A stretch of 64,000 nt of DNA from positions 2,604,001 through 2,668,000 of the forward strand of contig OZ241979.1 in the NCBI GenBank assembly GCA_965204235.1. The letters run 5' to 3'. This DNA is from JAJDTQ01 sp965204235. Lineage in GTDB: Bacteria; Desulfobacterota; Binatia; UBA9968; JAJDTQ01. Shown one piece after another: positions 11,689-20,807 of this stretch (position 1 is the stretch's first letter; every line of letters begins with the position of its first letter). Position numbers and translations under genes: made by a program. The notes under the pieces are model-generated. The model ran no database searches. It was not told where the DNA came from and saw nothing but the letters and a program-made list of their open reading frames with translations.

Positions 11689-12057
11689 ATGATACAGGTC
11701 GGGACGGTGCTGGACGTGGCGGACAATTCGGGCGCCAGGCGGGTCCGGTGCATCAAGGTGCTCGGCGGCACGCGGCGGAAGTACGCCAGCATCGGCGACG
11801 TGATCGTCGTCTCCGTCAAGGAGGCGATGCCCAACTCCAAGGTGCCCAAGGGCGACGTGGTCAAGGCGGTGGTGGTGCGCACCGCCAAGGAGCTCAGCCG
11901 GGTGGACGGCTCCTACATCCGCTTCGACACCAACTCGGCGGTGCTGATCGACAACCAGAAGGAACCCGTGGGCACGCGGATCTTCGGTCCGGTGGCCCGG
12001 GAACTGAGGGCGAAACGCTTCATGAAGATCGTTTCGCTGGCGCCGGAGGTGCTGTAG
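11689..12057 (+). CDS. rplN: 50S ribosomal protein L14
   Basis: Intersubunit-bridge protein and RsfS docking site, 122 residues, exactly the family length. It opens MIQVGTVLDVADNSGARRVRCIKVLGG and ends with the conserved RELRAKRFMKIVSLAPEVL. It lies three bases after rpsQ, and the rplX GTG start follows two bases after its stop. Confidence 0.99.
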   Translation: MIQVGTVLDVADNSGARRVRCIKVLGGTRRKYASIGDVIVVSVKEAMPNSKVPKGDVVKAVVVRTAKELSRVDGSYIRFDTNSAVLIDNQKEPVGTRIFGPVARELRAKRFMKIVSLAPEVL

Positions 12058-12059
12058 CC

Positions 12060-12377
12060 GTGAGCCTGTTCGTCCGCAAAGACGACAACGTGATGGTGGT
12101 GGCCGGGAAGGAGCGCGGGAAGACCGGCAAGGTCATCAAGGTCCTGCCGAAGAAGGGCCGCGTGGTCATCGAACGGGTGAACCTGGTCAAGCGCCACACC
12201 CGTCCGCGGACTCCGCAGCAATCCGGAGGCATCGTGGAGAAGGAAGCTTCGATCCACGTGTCCAACGTCATGATCATGTGCGACCCGTGCAACGCCCCGG
12301 TGCGCACGGGGCGCAAGGTCCTCGCGGACGGACAGAAGGTGCGCGTCTGCCGGCGCTGCGGCGAAGCCCTGGGCTGA
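12060..12377 (+). CDS. rplX: 50S ribosomal protein L24
   Basis: Assembly-initiator protein with a KOW motif, 105 residues. The start is GTG at 12060, giving SLFVRKDDNVMVVAGKERGKTGKVIKV. The C-terminal half carries a zinc-ribbon-like cysteine set, CDPCNAP...CRRCGEALG, as in many non-enterobacterial L24 proteins. The gene is continuous with rplN (two-base gap). rplE starts 29 bases after its stop. Confidence 0.97.
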   Translation: MSLFVRKDDNVMVVAGKERGKTGKVIKVLPKKGRVVIERVNLVKRHTRPRTPQQSGGIVEKEASIHVSNVMIMCDPCNAPVRTGRKVLADGQKVRVCRRCGEALG

Positions 12378-12406
12378 CCCGGCCGCGGACGGAGCGGGAC
12401 TCGACC

Positions 12407-12967
12407 ATGGTAAGGCTCGAACAAAAATACCACGAGGTGGTCGTACCGGCCATGATGGCGGACTTCGCCTACCGCAACCGGCTCCAGGCGCCGCGGCTGA
12501 AGAACATCGCCATCAACGCCTGTGTCGGCGAGGCGGTGCAGAACGTCAAGCTGCTGGACGCGGCGGTGGCCGAGTTGGCCGCCATCAGCGGCCAGCGTCC
12601 GGTGGTGACCCGGGCCCGGAAGGACGTCTCCAACTTCAAGCTGCGCCGCGGCAATCCCATCGGGTGCCTGGTGACCCTGCGCCGCGCCCGGATGTACGAG
12701 TTCCTGGACCGCCTGATACAGGTGGCGCTGCCCCAGGTCAGGGATTTCAAGGGGGTCTCGGACCGTTCCTTCGACGGTTGCGGCAACTATTCGCTCGGCA
12801 TCCGCGAGCAGATCATCTTCCCGGAAGTGAGGGCGGAGTCAGTGGAACGGTTGCACGGGTTGACGGTGTCCATCGTGACCACCGCTTCCACGGACGAGGA
12901 AGGCAGGGCCCTGCTCAGGCATCTCGGAATGCCGTTCGCCGGTGACGGGGGGAGGACAAGTGGCTAA
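12407..12967 (+). CDS. rplE: 50S ribosomal protein L5
   Basis: 5S rRNA-binding protein of the central protuberance, 186 residues. The ATG at 12407 gives MVRLEQKYHEVVVPAMMADF. Conserved blocks are ISGQRPVVTRARKDVSNFKLRRGNPIGC and GNYSLGIREQIIFPE. The end overlaps the GTG start of rpsN by eight bases. The extreme C-terminus (FAGDGGRTSG) is a few residues longer than usual. Confidence 0.98.
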   Translation: MVRLEQKYHEVVVPAMMADFAYRNRLQAPRLKNIAINACVGEAVQNVKLLDAAVAELAAISGQRPVVTRARKDVSNFKLRRGNPIGCLVTLRRARMYEFLDRLIQVALPQVRDFKGVSDRSFDGCGNYSLGIREQIIFPEVRAESVERLHGLTVSIVTTASTDEEGRALLRHLGMPFAGDGGRTSG

Positions 12968-13145
12968 GAAGTGTCTGCGCATCAAGGCGGAAAGGGCTCC
13001 CAGGTTCAAGGTCCGCCGGTACAACCGCTGTCCGCTCTGCGGCAGGGCGAGGGCGTTCTATCGGCGGTTCCGCATGTGCCGGATCTGCCTCAGGCTCTAC
13101 GCGCGCCGGGGGGAGATCCCCGGGCTCATCAAGGCGAGTTGGTAG
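12960..13145 (+). CDS. rpsN: 30S ribosomal protein S14, zinc-binding type
   Basis: Short 61-residue S14 of the four-cysteine class. The GTG start at 12960 gives the family N-terminus (M)AKKCLRIKAER; it overlaps the end of rplE by eight bases. The zinc ligands are in CPLCGR and CRICLR, spaced as in Thermus-type S14, and the C-terminus is the typical GLIKASW. A longer reading from an upstream ATG would overlap rplE more and is not needed. Confidence 0.97.
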   Translation: MAKKCLRIKAERAPRFKVRRYNRCPLCGRARAFYRRFRMCRICLRLYARRGEIPGLIKASW

Positions 13146-13160
13146 GAGGCTGTATCTCGA

Positions 13161-13565
13161 ATGAGCATGACCGACCCCATCGCGGATATGTTGACCCGGA
13201 TGCGGAACGGCGGGATGGCCAACCACCAGACCGTGGACGTGTCGTGGTCCCGCCTCAAGGAGGCCATCCTGAAGGTGCTGGTGGACGAAGGGTACGTGCA
13301 GCAGGTCCGGCGCATCCGGGTGGAAGGACAGGTGCAGGACACCCTCCGCGTCCACCTCAAGTATGACCGGAACCGCCAGCCGGTGCTGGGCCAACTGAAG
13401 CGGGTGAGCCGTCCCGGACGCCGGGTCTATCTCGGCTACAAGGACATCCATCCGGTCCGCCGGGGCCTGGGGACCCACATCCTGTCCACCCCCAGGGGCG
13501 TCATCGTGGACCGGGAGGCGGTGAAGTCCAGGGTCGGCGGCGAGTTGCTCTGTTCTGTGAGCTAG
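13161..13565 (+). CDS. rpsH: 30S ribosomal protein S8
   Basis: 16S rRNA-binding protein, 134 residues, and the known autogenous repressor of spc operons. It begins MSMTDPIADMLTRMRNG. An AGGAGG that overlaps the rpsN stop lies about ten bases upstream of the first ATG, which favours that start over the ATG two codons later. The C-terminal RGLGTHILSTPRGVIVDREAVKSRVGGELLC is highly conserved. Confidence 0.98.
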   Translation: MSMTDPIADMLTRMRNGGMANHQTVDVSWSRLKEAILKVLVDEGYVQQVRRIRVEGQVQDTLRVHLKYDRNRQPVLGQLKRVSRPGRRVYLGYKDIHPVRRGLGTHILSTPRGVIVDREAVKSRVGGELLCSVS

Positions 13566-13576
13566 AGGGTGTTCCG

Positions 13577-14125
13577 GTGTCGCGCGTAGGAAAGATGCCC
13601 ATCGTCGTCCCCGGAACGGTCAAGGTGGCCTTCGAGGGCTCGGAGGTACGGGTCCGGGGGCCCAAGGGGACGTTGGCCCACAGCGTTCCGCCGTGCTTGC
13701 GGGTGGAGGCGGACGGCGGCACGCTGCACGTGCGCCGGAGCGGGGACGCCAAGGCCGAGAGGGCCCTGCACGGGCTTACGCGGAAGCTGCTGGCCAACAT
13801 GGTCGAAGGGGTCAGCCAGGGCTTCCGGAAGGTGCTGGAGATCAACGGCGTCGGCTACCGCGCGGAGTCGAAGGAGCGGTCCCTGCATCTGACCCTGGGT
13901 TTCTCGCATCCGGTGGTGTTCCCCCTGCCCGAGGGCGTGTCCGCGTCCGTGGAGCGGCAGACGGTGATCACCCTGGAGTGCCACGACAAGCAGATCCTGG
14001 GCCAGGCCGCGGCCGAGTTGCGGCGCTTCCGCCCGCCGGAGCCCTACAAGGGCAAGGGCATCCGGTACCAGGGCGAGGCGGTGGCGAGGAAGGCGGGCAA
14101 GGCCATGGGCGGCGGGTCCGGTTGA
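13577..14125 (+). CDS. rplF: 50S ribosomal protein L6
   Basis: Large-subunit stalk-base protein, 182 residues. The start is GTG at 13577, giving the canonical SRVGKMPIVVPGTVKVAFEGSEVRVRGPKGTL. The C-terminal signature RPPEPYKGKGIRYQGEAVARKAGKA is intact. It follows rpsH by 11 bases, and rplR starts 23 bases after it. Confidence 0.98.
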   Translation: MSRVGKMPIVVPGTVKVAFEGSEVRVRGPKGTLAHSVPPCLRVEADGGTLHVRRSGDAKAERALHGLTRKLLANMVEGVSQGFRKVLEINGVGYRAESKERSLHLTLGFSHPVVFPLPEGVSASVERQTVITLECHDKQILGQAAAELRRFRPPEPYKGKGIRYQGEAVARKAGKAMGGGSG

Positions 14126-14148
14126 CCGAAACGGGTTCGGGTGGGTCC

Positions 14149-14511
14149 ATGTTGACGAGCAAGAAGGTACTGGGCCGCAAGCGGCGGCAGCGGAGCGTGC
14201 GAAAACGGGTCACCGGGAGCGACGACCGTCCCCGGCTCTGCGTCTATCGAAGCTCCAGGCACATCTATGCGCAGGTCATCTCGGACGAGCGCGGAGTCAC
14301 GCTGTTGAGCGCTTCGACCTTGTCCCGGAAGGACGAGGCGCCCGGGGAGGGCAAGGGCGTGGACGCCGCCAGGCAGGTGGGAGCGCAGATCGCCAGGCTG
14401 TGCGAAGAGCGGCGGATCACCCGGGTGGTGTTCGACCGGAACGGGTTCCTCTTCCACGGACGGGTAAAGGCTTTGGCCGAGGCCGCGCGGGAGGCCGGTC
14501 TCGTCTTCTGA
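14149..14511 (+). CDS. rplR: 50S ribosomal protein L18
   Basis: 5S rRNA-binding protein, 120 residues. The ATG at 14149 gives MLTSKKVLGRKRRQRSVRKRVTGSDDRPRLCVYRSSRHIYAQVISDE. The C-terminal VVFDRNGFLFHGRVKALAEAAREAGLVF is diagnostic. Located between rplF and rpsE as in all spc operons. Confidence 0.98.
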   Translation: MLTSKKVLGRKRRQRSVRKRVTGSDDRPRLCVYRSSRHIYAQVISDERGVTLLSASTLSRKDEAPGEGKGVDAARQVGAQIARLCEERRITRVVFDRNGFLFHGRVKALAEAAREAGLVF

Positions 14512-14524
14512 TTCGGGGGATGCT

Positions 14525-15022
14525 TTGGAACGAGTCGATGCGCAGGGCCTGGACTTGAAGGAGAAGGTCATCCACATCAGCCGTGTGGCGAAGGTCGTCA
14601 AGGGCGGACGGCGCTTCAGCTTCAACGCGCTGGTGGTGGTGGGCGACGAAGCCTCCGTGGTCGGGTACGGCCTGGGCAAGGCCAACGAGGTGCCCGAGGC
14701 CATTCGCAAGGGGGTCGAGCACGCCAAGAAGACGCTCCTTCGGGTGCCCCTGGTGGACGACAGCATCCCGTTCGAGGTGATCGGCCGGTACGGCGCGGGG
14801 CGCGTCCTGCTCAAGCCCGCGGCCCCGGGCACCGGGGTCATCGCCGGCGCGGGGGTGAGGGCCGTGGTCGAGGCCGCGGGCATCCCCAACGTCCTGAGCA
14901 AGTGCATCGGCTCCAACAACCCGCACAACCTCGTGAAGGCCACCTTCGAGGCGCTCAAGGGCCTCAAGTCCCCGGAGGAAGTGTCGGACCTGAGAGGGAA
15001 GCCGCTGGCGGAGATTCGCTAA
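14525..15022 (+). CDS. rpsE: 30S ribosomal protein S5
   Basis: Small-subunit fidelity protein, 165 residues. The start is a TTG at 14525 with GGGGGAT just upstream, giving MERVDAQGLDLKEKVIHISRVAKVVKGGRRFSFNALVVVGD. No ATG or GTG lies nearer to the conserved region. The double-stranded RNA-binding fold and the loop GVRAVVEAAGIPNVLSKCIGSNNPHN are standard. rpmD, which normally follows, is missing; rplO starts 15 bases downstream. Confidence 0.97.
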   Translation: MERVDAQGLDLKEKVIHISRVAKVVKGGRRFSFNALVVVGDEASVVGYGLGKANEVPEAIRKGVEHAKKTLLRVPLVDDSIPFEVIGRYGAGRVLLKPAAPGTGVIAGAGVRAVVEAAGIPNVLSKCIGSNNPHNLVKATFEALKGLKSPEEVSDLRGKPLAEIR

Positions 15023-15037
15023 GGGGGCGCCGTTCCT

Positions 15038-15473
15038 ATGAAACTGGATGATCTACGACCGGCGCAGGGGACCCGGCGCGCCAGGAAGCGCGTGGGCAGG
15101 GGTACGGGCTCCGGCAACGGCAAGACCTCCGGCCGCGGGCACAAGGGCCAGGGCGCCCGCTCCGGCGGAGGCGTCCGGCCGGGTTTCGAGGGCGGCCAGA
15201 TGCCGCTCACCAGGCGGGTCCCCAAACGGGGCTTCCGCAGCCCCTTCCGGACCCGGTACGTCCCGGTGAACCTGGATGGCCTCGACCTGTTCGACGCCGG
15301 CCAGGAAGTCTCGCCCGAATCGTTGCGGGACAAGGGGTTGGCGGGTCGCGGGTTGGTGAAGATACTGGGCCGAGGGGAGTTGTCCAAGCCGCTCGTGGTC
15401 AAGGCCCACGGCTTCTCTCGCAGCGCCAGACAGAAGATCGAGGCCGCAGGGGGCCGGGTCGAAGTCCTTTCCC

Positions 15474-15481
<8 letters not shown>
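15038..15481 (+). CDS. rplO: 50S ribosomal protein L15
   Basis: Late-assembly large-subunit protein, 147 residues. The glycine/arginine-rich N-terminal arm contains ARKRVGRGTGSGNGKTSGRGHKGQGARSGGG, followed by GFEGGQMPLTRRVPKRGF. The C-terminal end KAHGFSRSARQKIEAAGG is typical. The last eight bases overlap the secY start, indicating coupling. Confidence 0.98.
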
Positions 15482-16784
<1,303 letters not shown>

Positions 16785-16822
16785 GGGGTCCGGGACGGGT
16801 CGGACCGAAGGCGGGTCCCCAC

Positions 16823-17581
16823 ATGATCTATCTCAAGTCCCGGGCCGAGATCGAGACCATGCGCCGGGCCAACGTCATCGTGGCGGAGGTGCTGGCGGCG
16901 CTGAAAGAGAGCGTGCGGCCCGGCATGACGACCCTGGACCTGGACGGGTTGGCGGAGCGGTTGACCCATGAGAAGGGGGCGCGGCCGGCGTTCAAGGGTT
17001 ATGAGGTGGCCGGCAAGGTCTTCCGGCACAGCCTGTGCACTTCGGTCAACGAGGAGATCGTCCACGGCGTCCCTTCGGGCCGTGTCCTGAAGGAAGGGGA
17101 CATCCTGGGGATGGACTTCGGGGTGGTGTACGAGGGCTTCTACGGGGACTCCGCGGTGACCGTGGGTCTCGGCCGGGTGAGTCCCGAGGCCGAGCGGCTC
17201 ATGCAGGTGACCGAGGCCGCCCTCGACGAGGGCATCGAGATGCTGCGCGAGGGCAACCGCCTGGGCGACCTGGGCAGCGCCATACAGGCCATCGCCGAGC
17301 GTTCCGGCTACTCGGTGGTGCGGGAGTTCGTGGGTCACGGCATCGGCAGGAAGCTGCACGAGGAGCCTCCGGTGCCCAATTACGGCGACCCGGGCAAGGG
17401 GCGCCGGTTGCGGGCGGGGATGGTGCTGGCGGTGGAGCCCATGGTCAACGCGGGAGGGAAGGAGATCCGGCTCCTGGACGACGGTTGGACCGCGGTCACG
17501 CGGGACCGCAGCCTCGCAGCCCACTTCGAGCACTCCATCGCCGTCACCGCGGATGGGCCGTATGTGCTGAGTCGTCTCTAG
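16823..17581 (+). CDS. map: Methionine aminopeptidase type I
   Basis: Cytosolic metalloprotease that removes the initiator methionine from nascent chains. It has 252 residues, with the start ATG at 16823 (MIYLKSRAEIETMRRAN). Metal ligands of the pita-bread fold are visible: the two aspartates in MDFGVVYEGFYGDSAVT, His in GHGIGRKLHEEP, Glu in VEPMV and Glu in FEHSIAV. It lies between secY and rpmJ, the usual context except that adk and infA are absent. Confidence 0.98.
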   Translation: MIYLKSRAEIETMRRANVIVAEVLAALKESVRPGMTTLDLDGLAERLTHEKGARPAFKGYEVAGKVFRHSLCTSVNEEIVHGVPSGRVLKEGDILGMDFGVVYEGFYGDSAVTVGLGRVSPEAERLMQVTEAALDEGIEMLREGNRLGDLGSAIQAIAERSGYSVVREFVGHGIGRKLHEEPPVPNYGDPGKGRRLRAGMVLAVEPMVNAGGKEIRLLDDGWTAVTRDRSLAAHFEHSIAVTADGPYVLSRL

Positions 17582-17602
17582 CGCGCCGGAACGAGGTCGG
17601 AA

Positions 17603-17716
17603 GTGAAAGTAAGAGCGTCGGTCAAGAAGATCTGCAACAAGTGCAAGATCGTTCGCAGGAAGGGAGTCGTACGGATCATCTGCGTCACCCGCAAGCACGC
17701 CCAGCGGCAGGGGTGA
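17603..17716 (+). CDS. rpmJ: 50S ribosomal protein L36, zinc-binding
   Basis: 37-residue protein, the shortest of the large subunit. The GTG start at 17603 gives (M)KVRASVKKICNKCKIVRRK and the end is TRKHAQRQG. Three cysteines (11, 14, 27) and His32 form the zinc site of the C+ paralogue. It lies 21 bases after map and 26 bases before rpsM. infA, its frequent upstream neighbour, is missing. Confidence 0.95.
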   Translation: MKVRASVKKICNKCKIVRRKGVVRIICVTRKHAQRQG

Positions 17717-17742
17717 CCGGACTGACTCGACGGGGGTGATTC

Positions 17743-18126
17743 ATGGCGCGTATTGCCGGGGTGGACTTGCCCAGGAACAAGAGCATGGAGGTGGCGCTGA
17801 CGTACATCTACGGCATCGGCGCCGCCACGTCCCGAAACATCCTGAGGGAAGCGGGGATCCCGCTGCAACTCAAGTCCGACGACCTGTCCGACGACCAGGT
17901 GGTGGTCATACGCCGGATCATCGACCAGGAAGTCAAGGTCGAGGGCGACCTGCGGCGCGACGTCACCATGGACATCAAGCGCCACATGGACATCGGGACC
18001 TATCGCGGGATCAGGCACCGGCGGGGACTTCCCGTGAGGGGGCAACGCACGCATACCAACGCTCGCACCCGCATGGGCCCCCGGAGGACCATAGCCGGAA
18101 AGAGGAAGCCGCCGTCCAAGGGCTAG
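17743..18126 (+). CDS. rpsM: 30S ribosomal protein S13
   Basis: Small-subunit head protein contacting the P-site tRNA and L5. It has 127 residues. MARIAGVDLPRNKSMEVALTYIYGIG and the helix-turn-helix-like GAATSRNILREAGI are standard. The C-terminal tail RTHTNARTRMGPRRTIAGKRK reaches the tRNA. A GGGGGTGAT purine-rich stretch precedes the ATG. Confidence 0.98.
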   Translation: MARIAGVDLPRNKSMEVALTYIYGIGAATSRNILREAGIPLQLKSDDLSDDQVVVIRRIIDQEVKVEGDLRRDVTMDIKRHMDIGTYRGIRHRRGLPVRGQRTHTNARTRMGPRRTIAGKRKPPSKG

Positions 18127-18157
18127 GAAACCGGACCCAACCGGAACAGGAGCATCC

Positions 18158-18568
18158 ATGGCGCAGGCCTCGAAGAAAGCGCGTGACGCAAGGGCGCCGA
18201 GAAAAAGGCGCGGACGAAAGCATGTTGCCGAAGGGGTGGCGCATATCCATTCCACGTTCAACAACACGATCATCACCATATGCGACACCCAGGGCAACGT
18301 GGTGGCATGGTCCAGCGCCGGCGCCATCGGCTTCAAGGGCTCCCGCAAGGGCACGCCTTTCGCGGCCCAGCAGGCGGCCGACAACGCGGCGCGCAAGGCC
18401 ATGGACCACGGCATGCATTCGATACAGGTCCATGTGCGCGGGCCGGGCTCGGCCAGGGAGTCGGCTTTGAGGTCACTTCAATCGGCGGGGCTGAACATCA
18501 GCCTGATCAAGGATGTGACCCCCATACCCCATAACGGCTGCCGCCCCCCCAAGCGCCGGCGCGTCTGA
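18158..18568 (+). CDS. rpsK: 30S ribosomal protein S11
   Basis: Platform protein of the small subunit that contacts the mRNA near the Shine-Dalgarno helix. It has 136 residues. The N-terminal 20 residues are basic and variable. The core begins GVAHIHSTFNNTIITICDTQGNVVAWSSAGAIGFKGSRKGTPFAAQQAA, and the end is HNGCRPPKRRRV, invariant in the family. Followed after 13 bases by rpsD. Confidence 0.98.
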   Translation: MAQASKKARDARAPRKRRGRKHVAEGVAHIHSTFNNTIITICDTQGNVVAWSSAGAIGFKGSRKGTPFAAQQAADNAARKAMDHGMHSIQVHVRGPGSARESALRSLQSAGLNISLIKDVTPIPHNGCRPPKRRRV

Positions 18569-18581
18569 GAGGAGATCGTCA

Positions 18582-19208
18582 GTGGCCAGGTACAACGGTC
18601 CGGTCTGTCGGCTCTGCCGGCGAGAGAACCAGAAACTGTTCCTCAAGGGAGAACGGTGTTACACGGACAAGTGCGCCGTCGAACGGCGCAGCTACCCTCC
18701 GGGGCAACACGGCCAGAGGCGCCTCAAGTTCTCCGAGTACAGCCTCCAGCTCAGGGAAAAGCAGAAGGTCAAGCGCATGTACGGTCTGCTCGAGAAGCAG
18801 TTCCGGGGCAGCTTCGAGAGCGCCGAGAAGTCCCGCGGGATCACCGGGGAGACCCTCCTGGCGCTGCTCGAAAGACGGCTCGACAACGTCGTCTATCGGC
18901 TCGGGTTCGCGTGTTCCCGGGGGGATGCCCGCCTGCTGGTGCGGCACGGCCACGTGACGGTGAACGGGCGGCGCGTGACCATCCCTTCGTTTCGCGTGGC
19001 GGTGGGGAACGTGGTGGCGGTGGCCGAGAAGAGCCGCAAGTCGGAGCGGGTCCTCTCGGCCATGGAAGGGGCCCAGCGGCGCGGCGTGCCGGCCTGGGTG
19101 GAACTGAACCCGGAGAGCTTCTCCGGTACGGTCAGGGTCCTTCCGAGCCGCAGCGACGTGACGACGCCCATCAACGAGAAGCTCATCGTCGAGCTGTATT
19201 CCAAGTGA
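18582..19208 (+). CDS. rpsD: 30S ribosomal protein S4, zinc-binding type
   Basis: Primary assembly protein of the small-subunit body, 208 residues, start GTG at 18582. The N-terminal CRLCRRENQKLFLKGERCYTDKC segment supplies four cysteines (9, 12, 26, 31), so this is the zinc-containing C+ form. The S4 RNA-binding domain follows at about residues 98-160. It precedes rpoA, as in most bacteria where S4 autoregulates the alpha operon. Confidence 0.98.
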   Translation: MARYNGPVCRLCRRENQKLFLKGERCYTDKCAVERRSYPPGQHGQRRLKFSEYSLQLREKQKVKRMYGLLEKQFRGSFESAEKSRGITGETLLALLERRLDNVVYRLGFACSRGDARLLVRHGHVTVNGRRVTIPSFRVAVGNVVAVAEKSRKSERVLSAMEGAQRRGVPAWVELNPESFSGTVRVLPSRSDVTTPINEKLIVELYSK

Positions 19209-19234
19209 CCGTTGGCAACCGTGTTGGAGATCCC

Positions 19235-20257
19235 ATGCACAAGCATTGGAGCGAGTTGATCAAACCGGAAAGCGTCGAGGTGGACGAGAAGAGCCTGTCC
19301 TCCACCTACGGCAAGTTCGTGGGAGAACCCTTCGAGAGAGGGTTCGGCCAGACCGTCGGCAACAGCCTGCGCCGCATCCTGCTGTCGTCGCTCAGGGGCG
19401 CGGCCATTACCTCCGTGCAGATCGGCGACGCGCTGCACGAGTTCTCCACGATCCCGGGCGTCACCGAAGACGTGACCGACATCATCCTGAACCTGAAGGA
19501 GGTACGGCTCAAGCTGCACGATTCCGAAAGGGAGGAGATCCGCATCGAGTCCACCGGCCCGAAAGACGTGCTGGCCGAGGACATCGTGAGGGGTCCGGGC
19601 GTGGAGATCCTCAACCCCGAGCACCGCATCGCAACCCTTTCCAAGGAGGGGCGGCTGAACGCCGCGATGGTGGCGCGGGTGGGCCAGGGGTACGTGCCCG
19701 CGGAACGCAACCGGGAAGAGGAGCTGCCCGTTGACACGATCTTCATGGACGCGGTCTTCTCTCCCGTCCGCAAGGTCAACTTCACGGTGACCAACGCACG
19801 GGTGGGCCAGCGCACGGACTACGACCGGTTGGTCATGGAAGTGTGGACCGACGGGAGCGAGAAGCCCGAGGACGCGCTGGCGTACGCGGCGCGGATCCTC
19901 CAGGACCAGGTGGCGATCTTCATCAACTTCCGGGAGGGGTCGGAACCGGACGAAGCCGGGTCCGAGACCGACGCCGAGCCGCTCAACGAGAACCTGTTCC
20001 GCGCCGTCGAGGACCTGGAGTTCTCCGTGAGGGCGCAGAACTGCCTGCAGAACGCGGACCTGAAATACATCGGGGAACTGGTGCAGAAGACCGAGCAGGA
20101 GATGCTCAAGACCAAGAACTTCGGACGGAAGTCCCTCAACGAGATCAAGGAGCTGCTCGACGACCTGGGGTTGGAGTTGGGCATGAAGCTGGACCGGTTC
20201 CCCGGCCGCGCAGAGCTCGACAGCCGGAAACAGGCCGACCAGAAGGAGACGGCGTAG
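19235..20257 (+). CDS. rpoA: DNA-directed RNA polymerase subunit alpha
   Basis: Assembly scaffold of RNA polymerase, 340 residues. The start is ATG 19235 (MHKHWSELIKPESVEVDE). The N-terminal dimerisation domain contains PFERGFGQTVGNSLRRILLSSLRGAAITSVQI. After an acidic linker (residues about 235-255), the C-terminal domain carries VRAQNCLQNADLKYIGELVQKTEQEMLKTKNFGRKSLNEIKELL, which binds UP elements and activators. Between rpsD and rplQ. Confidence 0.99.
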   Translation: MHKHWSELIKPESVEVDEKSLSSTYGKFVGEPFERGFGQTVGNSLRRILLSSLRGAAITSVQIGDALHEFSTIPGVTEDVTDIILNLKEVRLKLHDSEREEIRIESTGPKDVLAEDIVRGPGVEILNPEHRIATLSKEGRLNAAMVARVGQGYVPAERNREEELPVDTIFMDAVFSPVRKVNFTVTNARVGQRTDYDRLVMEVWTDGSEKPEDALAYAARILQDQVAIFINFREGSEPDEAGSETDAEPLNENLFRAVEDLEFSVRAQNCLQNADLKYIGELVQKTEQEMLKTKNFGRKSLNEIKELLDDLGLELGMKLDRFPGRAELDSRKQADQKETA

Positions 20258-20260
20258 TCC

Positions 20261-20713
20261 ATGCGGCACCTGAAGCAAGGCAGAAAGCTGAACCGCAGTC
20301 CCAGCCACCGGCTGGCGTTGCTGCGCAACATGGCCACGTCGCTCCTGCGCCACGACCGCATTACCACCACCGACGCCAAGGCCAAGGAGTTGCGTCGTTG
20401 GGCGGACTGGCTGGTCACGCTCGGCAAGGACGGCAGCCTGCATGCCCGGCGCCAGGCCCTGGCCTTCGTCCAGGACAAGGCGGTGGTCGCGCGCCTGTTC
20501 AGCGAGATCGGGCCGCGTTTCCGGGACCGCAGCGGCGGTTACACCCGGATCGTGAAGGTCGGGCGCCGCCGGGGCGACGCGGCGCCGCTCTCCGTCATCG
20601 AGCTGCTGCCGGCAGGGACGGAGACCGAGGCGGCGGGAGGCGACGAAGCGGGAAGCGACAAAGCGGGAAGCGGCGAGGGGGCAAGCGCGCCGACTCCGGC
20701 CGGCGCGGCCTGA
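20261..20713 (+). CDS. rplQ: 50S ribosomal protein L17 with low-complexity tail
   Basis: Tunnel-exit-side large-subunit protein. The first 115 residues are canonical: MRHLKQGRKLNRSPSHRLALLRNMATSLLRHDRITTTDAKAKELRRWADWLVTL, then GGYTRIVKVGRRRGDAAPLSVIEL. About 33 further residues form a Gly/Ala/Glu/Ser tail. Its DNA contains reiterated GCGGGAAGCGAC-like units, so the tail probably arose by short-repeat expansion. Last gene of the ribosomal superoperon. Confidence 0.97.
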   Translation: MRHLKQGRKLNRSPSHRLALLRNMATSLLRHDRITTTDAKAKELRRWADWLVTLGKDGSLHARRQALAFVQDKAVVARLFSEIGPRFRDRSGGYTRIVKVGRRRGDAAPLSVIELLPAGTETEAAGGDEAGSDKAGSGEGASAPTPAGAA

Positions 20714-20758
20714 GGGAGGCGTCCGTCGCCGCCGCGGGCGCCGCCCGGCTCCCTCTGC

Positions 20759-20784
20759 CGGCTCGCGGAACGGGCCGCGAGCCG
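20759..20784 (+). terminator. 10-bp perfect hairpin after rplQ
   Basis: CGGCTCGCGG (20759-20768) pairs with CCGCGAGCCG (20775-20784) around a six-base loop. No T-tract follows (AAACCCCC instead). It may be a weak terminator or an mRNA 3'-end stabiliser at the end of the ribosomal superoperon, before the SPOR gene. Confidence 0.4.
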
Positions 20785-20807
20785 AAACCCCCGGTTCACT
20801 GGTAACC

